Below, piece after piece: positions 8,909 to 18,343 of a stretch of DNA of 64,000 nucleotides (position 1 is the stretch's first letter; every line of letters begins with the position of its first letter). The DNA comes from Gammaproteobacteria bacterium. Lineage in GTDB: Bacteria > Pseudomonadota > Gammaproteobacteria > Tenderiales > Tenderiaceae. The notes below the pieces were generated by a model. That model had not been told where the DNA came from. It saw only the letters and a list, made by a program, of their open reading frames with translations, and made no database searches. The stretch spans positions 62,001-126,000 of the forward strand of contig JACQEP010000024.1 in assembly GCA_016200485.1 (NCBI GenBank), written 5' to 3'. Made by a program: the position numbers and the translations under genes.

Positions 8909-9178
8909 CTAATTAGCAGCCGCGGTACCGTCAGCCACACACTTTTTCATAAAGCTATTCTTGGCCGCACCGGAGAGCTTCTTCTCCGCCGCTTTGGCTT
9001 CGCAACCAGCCTTAACCTCGATCGCCTTGAAGTCTTTCTCACACTTTTTCACAAAACTATTCTTGGCGGCACCTGCCAGTTTCTTTTCGGCAGCCTTGAC
9101 ATCACAGCCGCTATCCGCCGCCAGTGCCAGATTACATGCAAAAAGAGCCGCCACCGCAGCGATTACCAGTTTTTTCAT
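8909..9178 (-). CDS. PsiF repeat-containing secreted protein
   Basis: An 89-residue exported protein made of a signal peptide (MKKLVIAAVAALFACNLALA) and two PsiF repeats. Each repeat has the form C-x-x-K-A-A-E-K-K-L-(A/S)-G-A-A-K-N-S-F-(V/M)-K-K-C, so each carries a cysteine pair suited to a disulfide. Family members are small periplasmic proteins; E. coli PsiF is phosphate-starvation inducible and its role is unknown. The start is ATG 9178, with GGGGG seven bases upstream. It is an intruder between trpD and trpC on the same strand. Confidence 0.8.
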   Translation of the reverse strand: MKKLVIAAVAALFACNLALAADSGCDVKAAEKKLAGAAKNSFVKKCEKDFKAIEVKAGCEAKAAEKKLSGAAKNSFMKKCVADGTAAAN

Positions 9179-9260
9179 GTTCACACCCCCTGACGATAAA
9201 TGACACCACAGAACAGATAGGGCAAAGCTATATCGCGCTTATCTGTTCTACCTGACCACT

Positions 9261-10283
9261 CTATCCCTTAAAGAGCGCACAGCACTTAATTAGCTGATCC
9301 AATTTAGATTGAGCTGCACCCGAGGCAATGATTTCATTGGCCTTAACTACACCTTCCGCCAATGTCGGTGCCAATCCTGCCACATAAATTGCAGCCCCGG
9401 CATTAAGCGCAACGATATCACGCGCCGGACCTGTTTCGTTAGCAAACACGCGCTTGATCACCGCTAAACTTTCTTCGGCACTGGCAACCGCCAGCGCCTT
9501 TGCTTCGGCACGCTGAATGCCAAATTGCTCCGGGGTAATGGTATAAGTTTGCACAGAACCATTTTTTAGTTCAGCAATTTTGGTCGGCGCACAAACACTG
9601 ATCTCATCCATGCCGTCTTCTGCATGCACCACCATTACATGACGGCTGCCGAGCTTGGCCAAAACGTGCGCCAGAGGCTCCAGCCACTGGGCGCCAAACA
9701 CACCCAACACCTGATTCGGCGCGCCGGCGGGATTGGTGAGCGGCCCCAAGACATTGAACACGGTGCGCACACCCATCTCGCGCCGCGGGCCGATCGCGTG
9801 CTTCATCGCACTGTGATGCTGCGGCGCAAACATGAAACCAACACCGACCTGTTCAATGCACTGCGCCACTTGTTGCGGCGTCAGATTGAGATTGACACCC
9901 GCCGCCTCAAGCACATCAGCACTGCCTGACTTGCTTGAGACTGAACGATTACCATGCTTGGCCACACGCGCCCCGGCGGCGGCGGCAACAAAGGCACTGG
10001 CAGTGGAGATATTGAATGTCGCGGCCCCATCACCACCCGTGCCACAAGTATCGACCAGATGATCTGCTTTTACCGGTACTTTCGCCGCCAGCTCACGCAT
10101 CACACCGGCCGCAGCAGCAATCTCGTCGACGGTTTCGCCCTTCATCCGCAAACCGATCAGAAAACCACCGATCTGGGCGGGCGTTGCCGCGCCGGTCATG
10201 ATCAGACGCATGATGTCAGTCATTTCTGCTGCCGTCAGATTGCGGCGTTCTGTCACGGCTCGGATTGCAGCTGGCATGTCCAT
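9261..10283 (-). CDS. trpD: Anthranilate phosphoribosyltransferase
   Basis: A 340-residue enzyme that joins anthranilate to PRPP in tryptophan synthesis. The glycine-rich PRPP loop ([17 protein letters not shown]) is followed by the [19 protein letters not shown] segment and ANPQHHSA-like motif ([11 protein letters not shown]) of the family. The length is normal. Two ATGs (10283 and 10277) could serve as the start. Upstream, between trpG and trpD, lies an inverted-repeat element. Confidence 0.95.
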   Translation of the reverse strand: MDMPAAIRAVTERRNLTAAEMTDIMRLIMTGAATPAQIGGFLIGLRMKGETVDEIAAAAGVMRELAAKVPVKADHLVDTCGTGGDGAATFNISTASAFVAAAAGARVAKHGNRSVSSKSGSADVLEAAGVNLNLTPQQVAQCIEQVGVGFMFAPQHHSAMKHAIGPRREMGVRTVFNVLGPLTNPAGAPNQVLGVFGAQWLEPLAHVLAKLGSRHVMVVHAEDGMDEISVCAPTKIAELKNGSVQTYTITPEQFGIQRAEAKALAVASAEESLAVIKRVFANETGPARDIVALNAGAAIYVAGLAPTLAEGVVKANEIIASGAAQSKLDQLIKCCALFKG

Positions 10284-10310
10284 TATTCAATAATCCTTAC
10301 GATAGAAAAA

Positions 10311-10472
10311 ATCTCAACGCAGAGGCGCGGAGACGCAGAGGGCGCGGAGAATTCATTCATATAATGTCCTGCAATCATAACTCGATAGCTAACCGCTTTC
10401 TTTGTGCAACCGCCCAACCAACCCGATATCGCTTTTATCTCCTCTGCGACCTTTGCGCCTCCGCGTTAGATC
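10311..10472. repeat. Inverted-repeat element, copy 2
   Basis: The left arm is ATCTCAACGCAGAGGCGCGG and the right arm (10440-10472) is its near complement, ending CGCCTCCGCGTTAGAT. It occupies the gap between the trpG stop (10473) and trpD start (10283). The right arm touches the trpG stop codon. Confidence 0.8.
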
Positions 10473-11051
10473 TTATGTTCTCAAAAAGTTCTTTAACATC
10501 TCATGCCCATGCTGCGTCAAAATCGACTCAGGATGGAACTGCACACCCTCCACTGCCAATTCACGATGCCGCACGCCCATGATCTCGTCGACTTGACCGT
10601 CCGGCGACTGCGTCCAGGCAGTCATCTCCAAACAATCGGGCAAACTCGCACGCTCGATCACCAAGGAGTGATAACGGGTTGCTTCCAGTGGATTCGCCAG
10701 CCCCTTGAACACACCTTTATCCTGATGATAAATCTGCGACGTCTTGCCATGCATCACTTCGCGGGCGTGGACAATCTTGCCGCCAAAGGCCTGGCCGATA
10801 CTCTGATGCCCAAGGCAAACGCCCAGAATCGGAATCTTGCCGGCAAAGCGCTCAATCGTGGCGACTGAAACGCCGGCCTCATGCGGCGTACATGGCCCGG
10901 GTGAAATCACAATGTGCCGCGGCGCAAGCTGCTCGATCTGCTCCAGCGTGATCTCGTCATTACGATAGACGCGCACGTCTGCGCCCAGCTCGCCGAAATA
11001 TTGCACCAGGTTATAGGTAAAGGAATCGTAATTATCAATCATCAATAACAT
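10473..11051 (-). CDS. trpG: Anthranilate synthase component II / aminodeoxychorismate synthase glutamine amidotransferase
   Basis: A 192-residue class I glutamine amidotransferase that supplies ammonia to TrpE. The catalytic triad is visible: C79 in [11 protein letters not shown], and H173 and E175 in [10 protein letters not shown]. The oxyanion segment [11 protein letters not shown] is at 50-60. In this type of organism the same protein often also serves para-aminobenzoate synthase (PabA). It lies between trpE and trpD, separated from each by an inverted-repeat element. Confidence 0.95.
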   Translation of the reverse strand: MLLMIDNYDSFTYNLVQYFGELGADVRVYRNDEITLEQIEQLAPRHIVISPGPCTPHEAGVSVATIERFAGKIPILGVCLGHQSIGQAFGGKIVHAREVMHGKTSQIYHQDKGVFKGLANPLEATRYHSLVIERASLPDCLEMTAWTQSPDGQVDEIMGVRHRELAVEGVQFHPESILTQHGHEMLKNFLRT

Positions 11052-11056
11052 AAGTA

Positions 11057-11522
11057 AAATCCAACGCGGAGACGCAGAGGCGCGGAGAAAATCAAAGATT
11101 ATTCGCGACCCGTTTTATTCCCGCCTTTAGTACCGGCACGTGAAAATTAATCAACAAACCCAGCCTCTTACCTGAAAGCCGCAAATAAGATAGCAATTGT
11201 GCTTCGTGTACGGCCAACAGCTTTTCCACCACTTTCAACTCAACGACAACCTTATCAGAAACCAGCATATCCATGCGATATGCCATATCAAATTCTAATC
11301 CTTTATATGACGCCTGTATTGGAGATTCTGTTGAGTTAAGAAATATTGCGTAGCTCAAGCTCTCGCGCCAAACAACGCTGATATACCGATTCCAGCAAAC
11401 CGGGGCCCAGAACTCGATGAACTTCGACTGCCGCACCGATAAGCTGTGTGGCAATGTCATTCTCATCCATTTTCTGGAAATCCTCCGCGAACTCCGCGCC
11501 TCCGTGTCTCCGCGTTGGATTT
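11057..11522. mobile_element. Inverted-repeat cassette carrying a GxxExxY nuclease gene (copy 3)
   Basis: The arms 11057-11090 and 11481-11522 share AAATCCAACGCGGAGAC and then GAGGCGCGGAG in inverted orientation, about 30 identical bases of 32. Between them sits only the GxxExxY gene: its best ATG is about ten bases inside one arm and its stop codon one to two bases before the other. The outer ends fall a few bases from the trpE stop and the trpG start. This is the layout of a mobile gene cassette; no target-site duplication could be defined. Confidence 0.65.
11092..11470 (-). pseudogene. GxxExxY family protein (PD-(D/E)XK-like), frameshifted
   Basis: Two frames together give the roughly 125-residue GxxExxY family. 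The first (from ATG 11470) reads [20 protein letters not shown] then [11 protein letters not shown], containing the G-x-x-E-x-x-Y motif, and stops at 11336. The second frame picks up near 11345 with YKGLEFDMAYRMDML and VVVELKVVEKLLAVHEAQLL, ending [23 protein letters not shown] single indel around 11338-11345 separates them. The family is related to PD-(D/E)XK nucleases, with the D...ELK residues present here. The frame upstream of ATG 11470 runs through the repeat arm ([11 protein letters not shown]), a common artefact. Confidence 0.8.
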
Positions 11523-13010
11523 TTAAATTCGATCAAGCCCCGCCTCCGCCATGGCTACGGCACGAAAAATCGCCCGCCCCTTATTCATGGTTTCTTCCCA
11601 TTCTTTTGCGGGAACGGAATCGGCAACCACGCCGGCACCCGCCTGGATATGCAGCTTACCGTCCTTAATGACTGCCGTGCGAATCGCAATTGCCGTATCC
11701 ATATTGCCGTTCCAACCGATGTAACCCACGGCGCCGCCATAGATGCCGCGCTTGACCGGCTCCAGCTCATCGATAATTTCCATGGCGCGAATCTTCGGCG
11801 CGCCCGATAGCGTTCCCGCCGGAAATGTCGCGCGCAAGACATCAACCGCCTGGATTCCCGGTTTGATGTGCCCAGTGACATTGGAAACAATGTGCATCAC
11901 ATGCGAATAGCGCTCGACTACCATTTGCTCGGTGACTTTCACCGTCCCTGTTTCCGCGACCCGACCCACATCATTGCGGCCCAGGTCGATCAACATCAAA
12001 TGTTCGGCACGTTCTTTGGGATCGGCGAGCAACTCCCTCTCCAGCGCTTTATCTTCGACATCATTTGCACCACGCGGCCGTGTACCGGCAATCGGCCTGA
12101 CGGTGACTTGCCCATCTTCCATCCGCGCCAATATCTCCGGCGAGGAGCCGACGACATGAAAATCATCCAGATTGAGATAAAACATATACGGTGACGGATT
12201 CAATCCGCGCAAGGCGCGATAAACGTCCAACGCTGCTGCATTCAGTGGAATCGACATGCGCTGCGACAACACTACCTGCATCGTGTCGCCTTCAAGGATG
12301 TAGTGCTTGATGCGATTAACGGCTTGCTCGAACTCTTCCTGCTTGAAGCGCGAAACAAAATCCGACTCCCGTACCTCACGCCGCGACCGTCCACCAGGCT
12401 GTGGCGGCACAGCTGATGCGCGCCGCAACTGGGCTACGATTTGATCAACACGCTGCTGCCCTTGATCATAAGCGCCGGGTACTGACGGATCAACATGCAC
12501 GACAACAGAAAGCCGGCCCCGCAGATTATCGAAAACCACCACTTCATCGGACACCAGCAACAAAATATCCGGCACCTGCAACTCATCATTCAGCTCGGCC
12601 TTATTCAGACGCGGCTCGATATAACGTACCGTGTCGTAGCCGAAATAACCGACCAGGCCGCCGGTAAAACGCGGCGCGCCCTCAATCTGTGGAATTTTGA
12701 ACTGCTCACGAAACGATTCAATCGCTGCCAAAGGATCTGGCGCCGAAGTGCTGCCGATGGTCTTCCCCTCGTGCTGCACCGTCATCTCATGGCCACGCAC
12801 CCGTAATACCGTACGACAGGGCAGGCCGATAATCGAGTAACGGCCCCACTTCTCGCCTCCCTCGACGGATTCAAAGAGATAGGAATAGGGCCCATTGGCC
12901 AATTTAAGATAGGCGCTGAGCGGAGTATCGAGATCCGCCAGCACTTCACGCATCACCGGGATGCGATTGTAACCCTCGGCCGCGAGGGCATTGAATTGTT
13001 CACGAGTCAT
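11523..13010 (-). CDS. trpE: Anthranilate synthase component I
   Basis: About 495 residues. The enzyme makes anthranilate from chorismate with ammonia from TrpG. The C-terminal chorismate-binding half is well preserved: [61 protein letters not shown] and [20 protein letters not shown]. The N-terminus has the LLES-type feedback region ([16 protein letters not shown]), so tryptophan inhibition is likely. I start at ATG 13010, with AAGG eight bases upstream; GTG 13019 is possible. No leader peptide or attenuator was recognised upstream. Confidence 0.95.
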   Translation of the reverse strand: MTREQFNALAAEGYNRIPVMREVLADLDTPLSAYLKLANGPYSYLFESVEGGEKWGRYSIIGLPCRTVLRVRGHEMTVQHEGKTIGSTSAPDPLAAIESFREQFKIPQIEGAPRFTGGLVGYFGYDTVRYIEPRLNKAELNDELQVPDILLLVSDEVVVFDNLRGRLSVVVHVDPSVPGAYDQGQQRVDQIVAQLRRASAVPPQPGGRSRREVRESDFVSRFKQEEFEQAVNRIKHYILEGDTMQVVLSQRMSIPLNAAALDVYRALRGLNPSPYMFYLNLDDFHVVGSSPEILARMEDGQVTVRPIAGTRPRGANDVEDKALERELLADPKERAEHLMLIDLGRNDVGRVAETGTVKVTEQMVVERYSHVMHIVSNVTGHIKPGIQAVDVLRATFPAGTLSGAPKIRAMEIIDELEPVKRGIYGGAVGYIGWNGNMDTAIAIRTAVIKDGKLHIQAGAGVVADSVPAKEWEETMNKGRAIFRAVAMAEAGLDRI

Positions 13011-13133
13011 GGTCATCACCTTACTGAACTGTCAGCCACAAGAAAGCATCAATCACACACGCGACAGCATGACCATCGCTCGTGGACTGGCTTGCTCAAG
13101 GATTGCTGGTTCGTAATATTGACCATCATTAGA

Positions 13134-13814
13134 TTACGCCGCTTTTTCAAATAATTTCTTCAATGCAAACAGGGAGTCAATCACTGCATCCGGCTTGGCA
13201 TCACGAATATCTTCACCGTGATTATAGCCGTAGGGCACGCACACTACCTGGAAACCTGCCGCACGCGCCGCCTGCACATCGTGCTGCGAATCTCCCACCA
13301 TCAGACATTCCTGCGGTGTCACACCCAATTTCTCGGCCGCGTAGAGCAAGGGCATCGGATCGGGCTTCTTCTTGGGCGTGGTATCACCGCTCACCACAAC
13401 ATCAAAATAAGAATATATCCCCAAATCTTTTAATAACGGCTCGGTAAACGCTGCTGCCTTATTGGTAACGCAGGCTCGCTTCAAGCCCACCGCCTTTAGA
13501 TATTGCAGCCCTTCGATCACACCCGGAAAAAGCTGGCTGCGCGCGCTGACATTCGCCGCATACAACTCCATATAGATAGGATAGGCCTTGGCAAATTCAG
13601 CGTCGGCAGGCTCGCCCCACAAGGTATCGGTCAAGGCACGACGCACCAGGCGCTCGACACCATTACCGACCCAGGTGCGTACCTTGTCTTCGCCCCACGG
13701 CGCACGGCCAATCGCCTTCATCATTTCATCGGCGCAATAGGCAAGATCCGGCACACTGTCGACCAGCGTGCCGTCCAGATCAATCACCACCAACTGCGGC
13801 TTACGCAACACCAT
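13134..13814 (-). CDS. gph: Phosphoglycolate phosphatase (HAD family)
   Basis: About 226 residues of a class IA HAD phosphatase. Motif I is VVIDLDGTLVDSVPDL, motif II VTNKAA, motif III the KKKPDP lysine and motif IV MVGDSQHDVQAARAAG. It hydrolyses 2-phosphoglycolate formed in DNA repair or by Rubisco. It is between rpe and trpE, the usual rpe-gph-trpE order. The start may be ATG 13814 or GTG 13826. Confidence 0.93.
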   Translation of the reverse strand: MVLRKPQLVVIDLDGTLVDSVPDLAYCADEMMKAIGRAPWGEDKVRTWVGNGVERLVRRALTDTLWGEPADAEFAKAYPIYMELYAANVSARSQLFPGVIEGLQYLKAVGLKRACVTNKAAAFTEPLLKDLGIYSYFDVVVSGDTTPKKKPDPMPLLYAAEKLGVTPQECLMVGDSQHDVQAARAAGFQVVCVPYGYNHGEDIRDAKPDAVIDSLFALKKLFEKAA

Positions 13815-13831
13815 ACCACTCAACACTGCGC

Positions 13832-14524
13832 TTAGTTGCCGGCTTTCGCCAGCTCGGCGCGCATGCCGGCCACCACGGTATTATAACGATGAGGATCGCT
13901 GTCTTTGCCCGCATTGAAAATCGCAGACCCGGCAACGAAGGTGTCAGCACCCGCGGCGGCGATTTCACGAATGTTGTCGGTCTTCACACCGCCATCGATT
14001 TCAAGCCGAATCTTGTAACCGCTCTCGTCGATCATCTTGCGCGCTTCGCGCAATTTGTTCAGCGTGGCGGGAATAAATTTCTGGCCGCCAAAACCAGGGT
14101 TAACCGACATCAACAGAATCATGTCGACCTTGTCCATCACATATTTCAGATGATCCAGGGGCGTTGCTGGATTGAATACCAGGCCAGATTTACAACCGCT
14201 TTCGCGAATCAATCCCAAACTACGATCAACATGCTCCGAAGCTTCGGGATGGAAGGTAATATAGGTAGCACCGGCCTTGGCAAAATCAGGAATGATCCGA
14301 TCCACTGGCTTGACCATCAAATGCACATCGATCGGCGCGGTGATGCCGTGATTGCGCAATGCCTCACACACCAGCGGACCGATGGTGAGATTGGGCACAT
14401 AATGGTTGTCCATGACATCGAAATGGACAATATCGGCGCCGGCAGCAAGTACATTTTTGACTTCTTCGCCCAGGCGAGCAAAGTCCGCCGACAGTATCGA
14501 AGGGGCGATTTTGTAATCTGACAT
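13832..14524 (-). CDS. rpe: Ribulose-phosphate 3-epimerase
   Basis: A 230-residue TIM-barrel enzyme interconverting ribulose 5-phosphate and xylulose 5-phosphate. Typical segments: [58 protein letters not shown] and [12 protein letters not shown], which include the metal-binding His and Asp residues. It is the first gene of the run leading into gph and trpE. The upstream gap holds a possible MITE. Confidence 0.96.
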   Translation of the reverse strand: MSDYKIAPSILSADFARLGEEVKNVLAAGADIVHFDVMDNHYVPNLTIGPLVCEALRNHGITAPIDVHLMVKPVDRIIPDFAKAGATYITFHPEASEHVDRSLGLIRESGCKSGLVFNPATPLDHLKYVMDKVDMILLMSVNPGFGGQKFIPATLNKLREARKMIDESGYKIRLEIDGGVKTDNIREIAAAGADTFVAGSAIFNAGKDSDPHRYNTVVAGMRAELAKAGN

Positions 14525-14556
14525 GGTTTAGCCTCGTAAAATCTAACTTTGTTTAA

Positions 14557-14706
14557 TTTAGGGTACCTCTAAACATTCGGTCAAACCGATGACGACAAGG
14601 CACACGCGGGCGAGAAAGCGCAATTTACCGCAGTAAATGAGCATTTTGAGCCTGCTTGCCAACGCCACCAGCGCGGCTTTAGCGAATTTTTAGAGCTGCC
14701 CTAAAA
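14557..14706. repeat. Possible MITE (150 bp, imperfect terminal inverted repeats)
   Basis: The ends TTTAGGGTACCTCTAAACATTCG and (reverse complement of the right end) TTTTAGGGCAGCTCTAAAAATTCG match over most of 24 bases. The interior has no gene and includes GCAATTTACCGCAGTAAATGAGC. It lies in the 285-base gap upstream of rpe and before the divergent DUF3530 gene. Elements with GGG..CCTCTAAA ends are common as non-autonomous transposons; the parent IS is not identified. Confidence 0.55.
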
Positions 14707-14809
14707 ATCAAACCGGGTAAAGCACTTGCAGCAAATAGCCGCTAACTTTAACCGATTGGCGTAGATTTTTCACGCTGCCCCGGCAACTACCGCCCCCAGG
14801 GATCGACAA

Positions 14810-15733
14810 ATGGCTATAACCTATTGTTATAAAATAGAAAAATATAGACTTATTATAATCTTGGGACTAACCTTGAGCCTCTGGCACCCGCCGGGGGAAA
14901 CCGCCGAAACCACAGTACCTGCAAGCCCGGCCCCGAACCAGCCTTCCCACCCACTGCAAAAAACACTTGACCTCGGCGAGGGAATCTGGTTGCAAGCCGA
15001 GGGCAGCAAATTCTTTGCTATCTATACCGCCGACCAAAGCAACCGCCCCCAGGGCGGTGTAATCCTGCTTCCCGACACGAACACCCACCCTGACTGGCCT
15101 AGCGTCATCCATCCTTTGCGCCGCACCCTGCCTGAGCATGGCTGGGCGACACTGGCCATCGAGCTTCCGGCCGCCGATGACATACCTGCGCTCAGTCGTA
15201 ACCAAAAACAGACTCGGGGCCGCATCCTGGCCGCGATTGAACACTTCAAGAGCAACGGAATCAGCAACATCGCCTTGATCGGTTACGGTAGCGGCGCGTT
15301 GGCTGCCACCCACTTTCTCGCCACCACCCCTGAACACCCCATACGCGGCTTTGTCGCTGTCAGTCTCGGACAATACGATGACCTTGCCCCGGAATGGCGG
15401 GCAATTGCTCTACTCGAAAAAATCAGTGTGCCGATGCTCGATATTTTCGCTGAGCGCGATTTACTTGCCGTCACCGAAAGCGCTCCACTACGCGCGCTGG
15501 CCGCCAAACAATCCAGTGCCAGGGCGTCTCGCGACAAACAACTTGATCCATTCAAGCACGCAGGCATGGCCACCACCCCCAGCGCCCTGATCAAAGGCTA
15601 CGTCGTCTATCGCCAAGTACGTATCGCTGGCACCGATCACAGCTTTTCCAGTTCCAGCACAGCGCTCGTCAAGCGCATCCTCGGCTGGCTCAATCGCCAC
15701 GCAGCGGGCGTTGCGGTCAAGAGCGACGGCTAA
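14810..15733 (+). CDS. DUF3530 family alpha/beta-hydrolase-like protein
   Basis: A 307-residue protein with an N-terminal hydrophobic segment (YRLIIILGLTLSLW), so exported or membrane-anchored. The middle part has an alpha/beta hydrolase look: GGVILLPDTNTHPDW, then the nucleophile-elbow-like ALIGYGSGALAATHFL and a late HSF (AGTDHSFSS). In the elbow the residue between the glycines is Ser (G-Y-G-S-G). This matches DUF3530, a family without established function. It stands alone, with no clear operon partner. Confidence 0.7.
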   Translation: MAITYCYKIEKYRLIIILGLTLSLWHPPGETAETTVPASPAPNQPSHPLQKTLDLGEGIWLQAEGSKFFAIYTADQSNRPQGGVILLPDTNTHPDWPSVIHPLRRTLPEHGWATLAIELPAADDIPALSRNQKQTRGRILAAIEHFKSNGISNIALIGYGSGALAATHFLATTPEHPIRGFVAVSLGQYDDLAPEWRAIALLEKISVPMLDIFAERDLLAVTESAPLRALAAKQSSARASRDKQLDPFKHAGMATTPSALIKGYVVYRQVRIAGTDHSFSSSSTALVKRILGWLNRHAAGVAVKSDG

Positions 15734-15864
15734 TCTGCTTTTTAACTTTATCTTCTGCCCCCTCCCCCATTGCCAATCTTGAGGCAGTAATGATTTACTG
15801 CTATGAATAGGCGTTAGCACGAACCACTGTTTCGCTCATCCCAACTCGCTAATAAGGGAAACTT

Positions 15865-16539
15865 ATGAAACAACTTATCTATGGTCTTGCGATACTCGCA
15901 CCCATGTGTATTTCACATCAGGCATTAGCCAAAACCAAACCGCTTACCCTCAGTTATTCAGAAATCGCGCTCCGCTATGAGATGTTCTCGACCACGCTTT
16001 CCGGGACAACTCAAAACCTCAATGGCGGCGGCACCTATCTGGCCCTGTCTTATGATGCTTTCAAAAATGTCGCGATTAACCTCGATTATGGCAATGGCAC
16101 AGCCGATACCACCTACAAAAATAACAAGTGGGAACTTGATATCAAAAATGCCGCCAGCATCGGCGCGAGTTACCATACCCCGATTTACTACGATACCGAT
16201 CTTGTATTTGGCGCATCGATTTTAGGAGGCAAGACAACTCTCAAGGTAAATGGCAGCCCAGCCATCAACTCCAATAAAAATGGATATGGTGTAAATTTAG
16301 GCATTCGTTCTTTAGTTGCCAGGCATCTCGAACTAAACGCCAGCGCCGAGCTGACAAGGATTAAATCCGTTCACGTCATCAATCTAACCAATGTCCAAGC
16401 AGTTACTGAATACAACTCCAGCAGCAAACTGACGGTTGGCGGCGCCTATTACTTTACTAATCAAGTTTCAGCAGGACTCCATTATTCGGTTGACAGTGAC
16501 TCGCATAGCACTGTGTTCTCGATTTCCGCATATTATTAA
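15865..16539 (+). CDS. Outer-membrane beta-barrel protein of unknown function
   Basis: A 224-residue protein with a signal peptide (MKQLIYGLAILAPMCISHQALA) and alternating hydrophobic/polar beta strands (INLDYGNGTADTTY, SIGASYHTPIYYDTDLVFG, LTVGGAYYFTNQVSAGLHYS). It ends in ISAYY, an aromatic C-terminus suited to Bam-mediated assembly. The size fits an 8- or 10-strand barrel. AAGGGAAA precedes the ATG. No specific family was recognised. Confidence 0.6.
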   Translation: MKQLIYGLAILAPMCISHQALAKTKPLTLSYSEIALRYEMFSTTLSGTTQNLNGGGTYLALSYDAFKNVAINLDYGNGTADTTYKNNKWELDIKNAASIGASYHTPIYYDTDLVFGASILGGKTTLKVNGSPAINSNKNGYGVNLGIRSLVARHLELNASAELTRIKSVHVINLTNVQAVTEYNSSSKLTVGGAYYFTNQVSAGLHYSVDSDSHSTVFSISAYY

Positions 16540-16658
16540 TCTCTATGGGTGTAATTCCCCGCAGTTTGCTGCGAAAGATTGTAGGGGTGATTTTATTCAG
16601 AGGGTTACCTAGATACGGATTCACGAAGTCGCCTCTAACGACGTTAGCCGCACAAACA

Positions 16659-16686
16659 AAAAGGCGGGGTTCTCCCCCCGCCTTTT
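16659..16686. terminator. Bidirectional intrinsic terminator between the barrel gene and actF
   Basis: AAAAGGCGGGG pairs with CCCCGCCTTTT around a short loop. It is followed by CTTTG on the plus strand and TGTTTG on the minus strand. It marks the end of the act operon. Confidence 0.8.
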
Positions 16687-16711
16687 CTTTGATTCGACTA
16701 CTGAGTTCTGC

Positions 16712-17761
16712 TTACGCGCTGGTTTTGATCAACCCATAGCGGATCAATGAGTAACGCACCGCGAACCAGCATGCCGCAAAAACCGCCGCTGTCACCACAA
16801 TGTCCATAATCGAGGTCATTGGCAAGCGATAGTATTGCGGATCTACCGAACCCGAGATCCAGGTATAACGCTCAATCCAGGTGCCAATCACGATACTGAA
16901 TGCGACCATGACAATCACCGCTGGATTGTGACGATTAGGCGTAATCGCCAGCGTGCAGAAAGGAATGATGAACTTCAATGTCAGGAAGATCCACCACAAC
17001 GGCGCCAGCCCCTCGGTCATCATATGGAAATAGCGTGTCGTTTCATCTGGCAAGCGGCCATACCACATGATCAAGTACTGCGTGAAATACAGGTAAGTCC
17101 AGAGGATAGTCATCGCCAACATGAACTGAGCCATGAAGTTGAAGATATAACCTTCAAATGGTTTCGTTAAATTACGCGACCGCGCCAGGAAAAAGAGGAA
17201 GATGGTAAAAAATCCCAGGAACATATGGAAATTGCTCTGGAAATGGTAAGCGCCATAGCTCGCGCTGTGCCATCCAGCCATTTGTGTCATTTCAAAGTCC
17301 CAGGCCACCATTGTGCCGTATGTGAAATAGAAAAATGGAATCATCAATGCCACGTTGCGGAAACGACGCTGTGCCGCGTAGGAGCTATCGACCTCACTCT
17401 GATGCTGTAGCTTGATAAACAGCAAATACAAGCCAGCCACCACCAGGAAACCAATCACTTGACGTGCAATCAAGAAGGTTTGGTTATGCCAGCCAGACAT
17501 ATGATGCTCACCACTCTCACCGCCATGCTGTAATTGAGCAATCCAGGGGAAGGAAGCCTCTCCAGATGCCAGGATGATCAGCAACAACACAAAGGCGATC
17601 GGGAACAGAATCGCCAATGAGCAGGCCAGTTTACGTACCTGAAACCGCCATTGGCCATTCACCAAGTGCAACACTGCCGACAAAGTGACGCCGCCCAGCG
17701 CAAGATAGAGCACGAACAGAAAGTCCGTGATTACTACAGACCAGAAGCTGAAGTTTTCCAT
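16712..17761 (-). CDS. actF: Alternative complex III subunit ActF (NrfD-like membrane protein)
   Basis: A 349-residue polytopic protein with about nine or ten hydrophobic segments (DFLFVLYLALGGVTLSAVL, LAILFPIAFVLLLIILASG, FFTIFLFFLARS and others). It belongs to the NrfD/PsrC group and is the shorter of the two such subunits, as ActF is relative to ActC. In ACIII the NrfD subunits bind quinol and contain a proton path. It is the last gene of the operon, before a terminator. Confidence 0.88.
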   Translation of the reverse strand: MENFSFWSVVITDFLFVLYLALGGVTLSAVLHLVNGQWRFQVRKLACSLAILFPIAFVLLLIILASGEASFPWIAQLQHGGESGEHHMSGWHNQTFLIARQVIGFLVVAGLYLLFIKLQHQSEVDSSYAAQRRFRNVALMIPFFYFTYGTMVAWDFEMTQMAGWHSASYGAYHFQSNFHMFLGFFTIFLFFLARSRNLTKPFEGYIFNFMAQFMLAMTILWTYLYFTQYLIMWYGRLPDETTRYFHMMTEGLAPLWWIFLTLKFIIPFCTLAITPNRHNPAVIVMVAFSIVIGTWIERYTWISGSVDPQYYRLPMTSIMDIVVTAAVFAACWFAVRYSLIRYGLIKTSA

Positions 17762-17788
17762 ACTAATCCTCAGTCGCTACGAGTTGGA

Positions 17789-18343
17789 TTACTTGGATGC
17801 CGCCGCAGAGCGGGTGGCATCCTCTTGTTCTTTTACCAAACCGTGCTTGACGTAATTCACAACGTGCCAACGCTCCTCCACTGACAGGTCATTCGACCCA
17901 CGCGAAGTTGCATTTGCTCGTGGCACACCATAAGCCGGCATCACATAACTACCAAAGGTAATCGTACCCCACACCCAACCTTCGGTCAGCGTTTCCTGAA
18001 CATAACTGTCATTTAGCGGTATGGCGCCTATCTTGCCGCTCACTGGAGAATCAGCAGCACCCGTCAAACCATGGCATGCCGCACAATAAATCCGAAACAA
18101 ATCGCGCCCCTTTTTAAGTGACGCCGGGCTCACCGGGATCGGATTGGTTAGCGGTTTTGCTTCATCGCGGTTGGCAACCTTGGTTGGAATCCCTTGCACG
18201 GGTATCGAGCGCTCAGGAAACGGCGTCATCAACCCCTCTTGAGGCTTGATCGATGGCTGATTCATCATGTCCGTCGACCACGGCCAGGCAAAGGCCACGG
18301 ACGGCATCAAAATTGTGGCAGCGATTATTGCCCTTACTTTCAT
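17789..18343 (-). CDS. actE: Alternative complex III cytochrome c subunit ActE
   Basis: A 184-residue mono-haem cytochrome. Signal peptide MKVRAIIAATILMPSVAFA, one haem site CAACH, and a probable distal methionine in YVMPAYG. There is no lipobox at the cleavage site. In ACIII, ActE receives electrons from the pentahaem ActA and passes them to an oxidase or soluble carrier. Its ATG overlaps the actD stop (ATGA), indicating translational coupling. Confidence 0.9.
   Translation of the reverse strand: MKVRAIIAATILMPSVAFAWPWSTDMMNQPSIKPQEGLMTPFPERSIPVQGIPTKVANRDEAKPLTNPIPVSPASLKKGRDLFRIYCAACHGLTGAADSPVSGKIGAIPLNDSYVQETLTEGWVWGTITFGSYVMPAYGVPRANATSRGSNDLSVEERWHVVNYVKHGLVKEQEDATRSAAASK

Noticed and set aside
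11336-11536. GxxExxY frame starting in the repeat ([13 protein letters not shown]...)
   Set aside because: The first 22 residues are translated repeat arm and overlap the trpE stop region; the real start is ATG 11470 and the frame is only the first half of a frameshifted gene.
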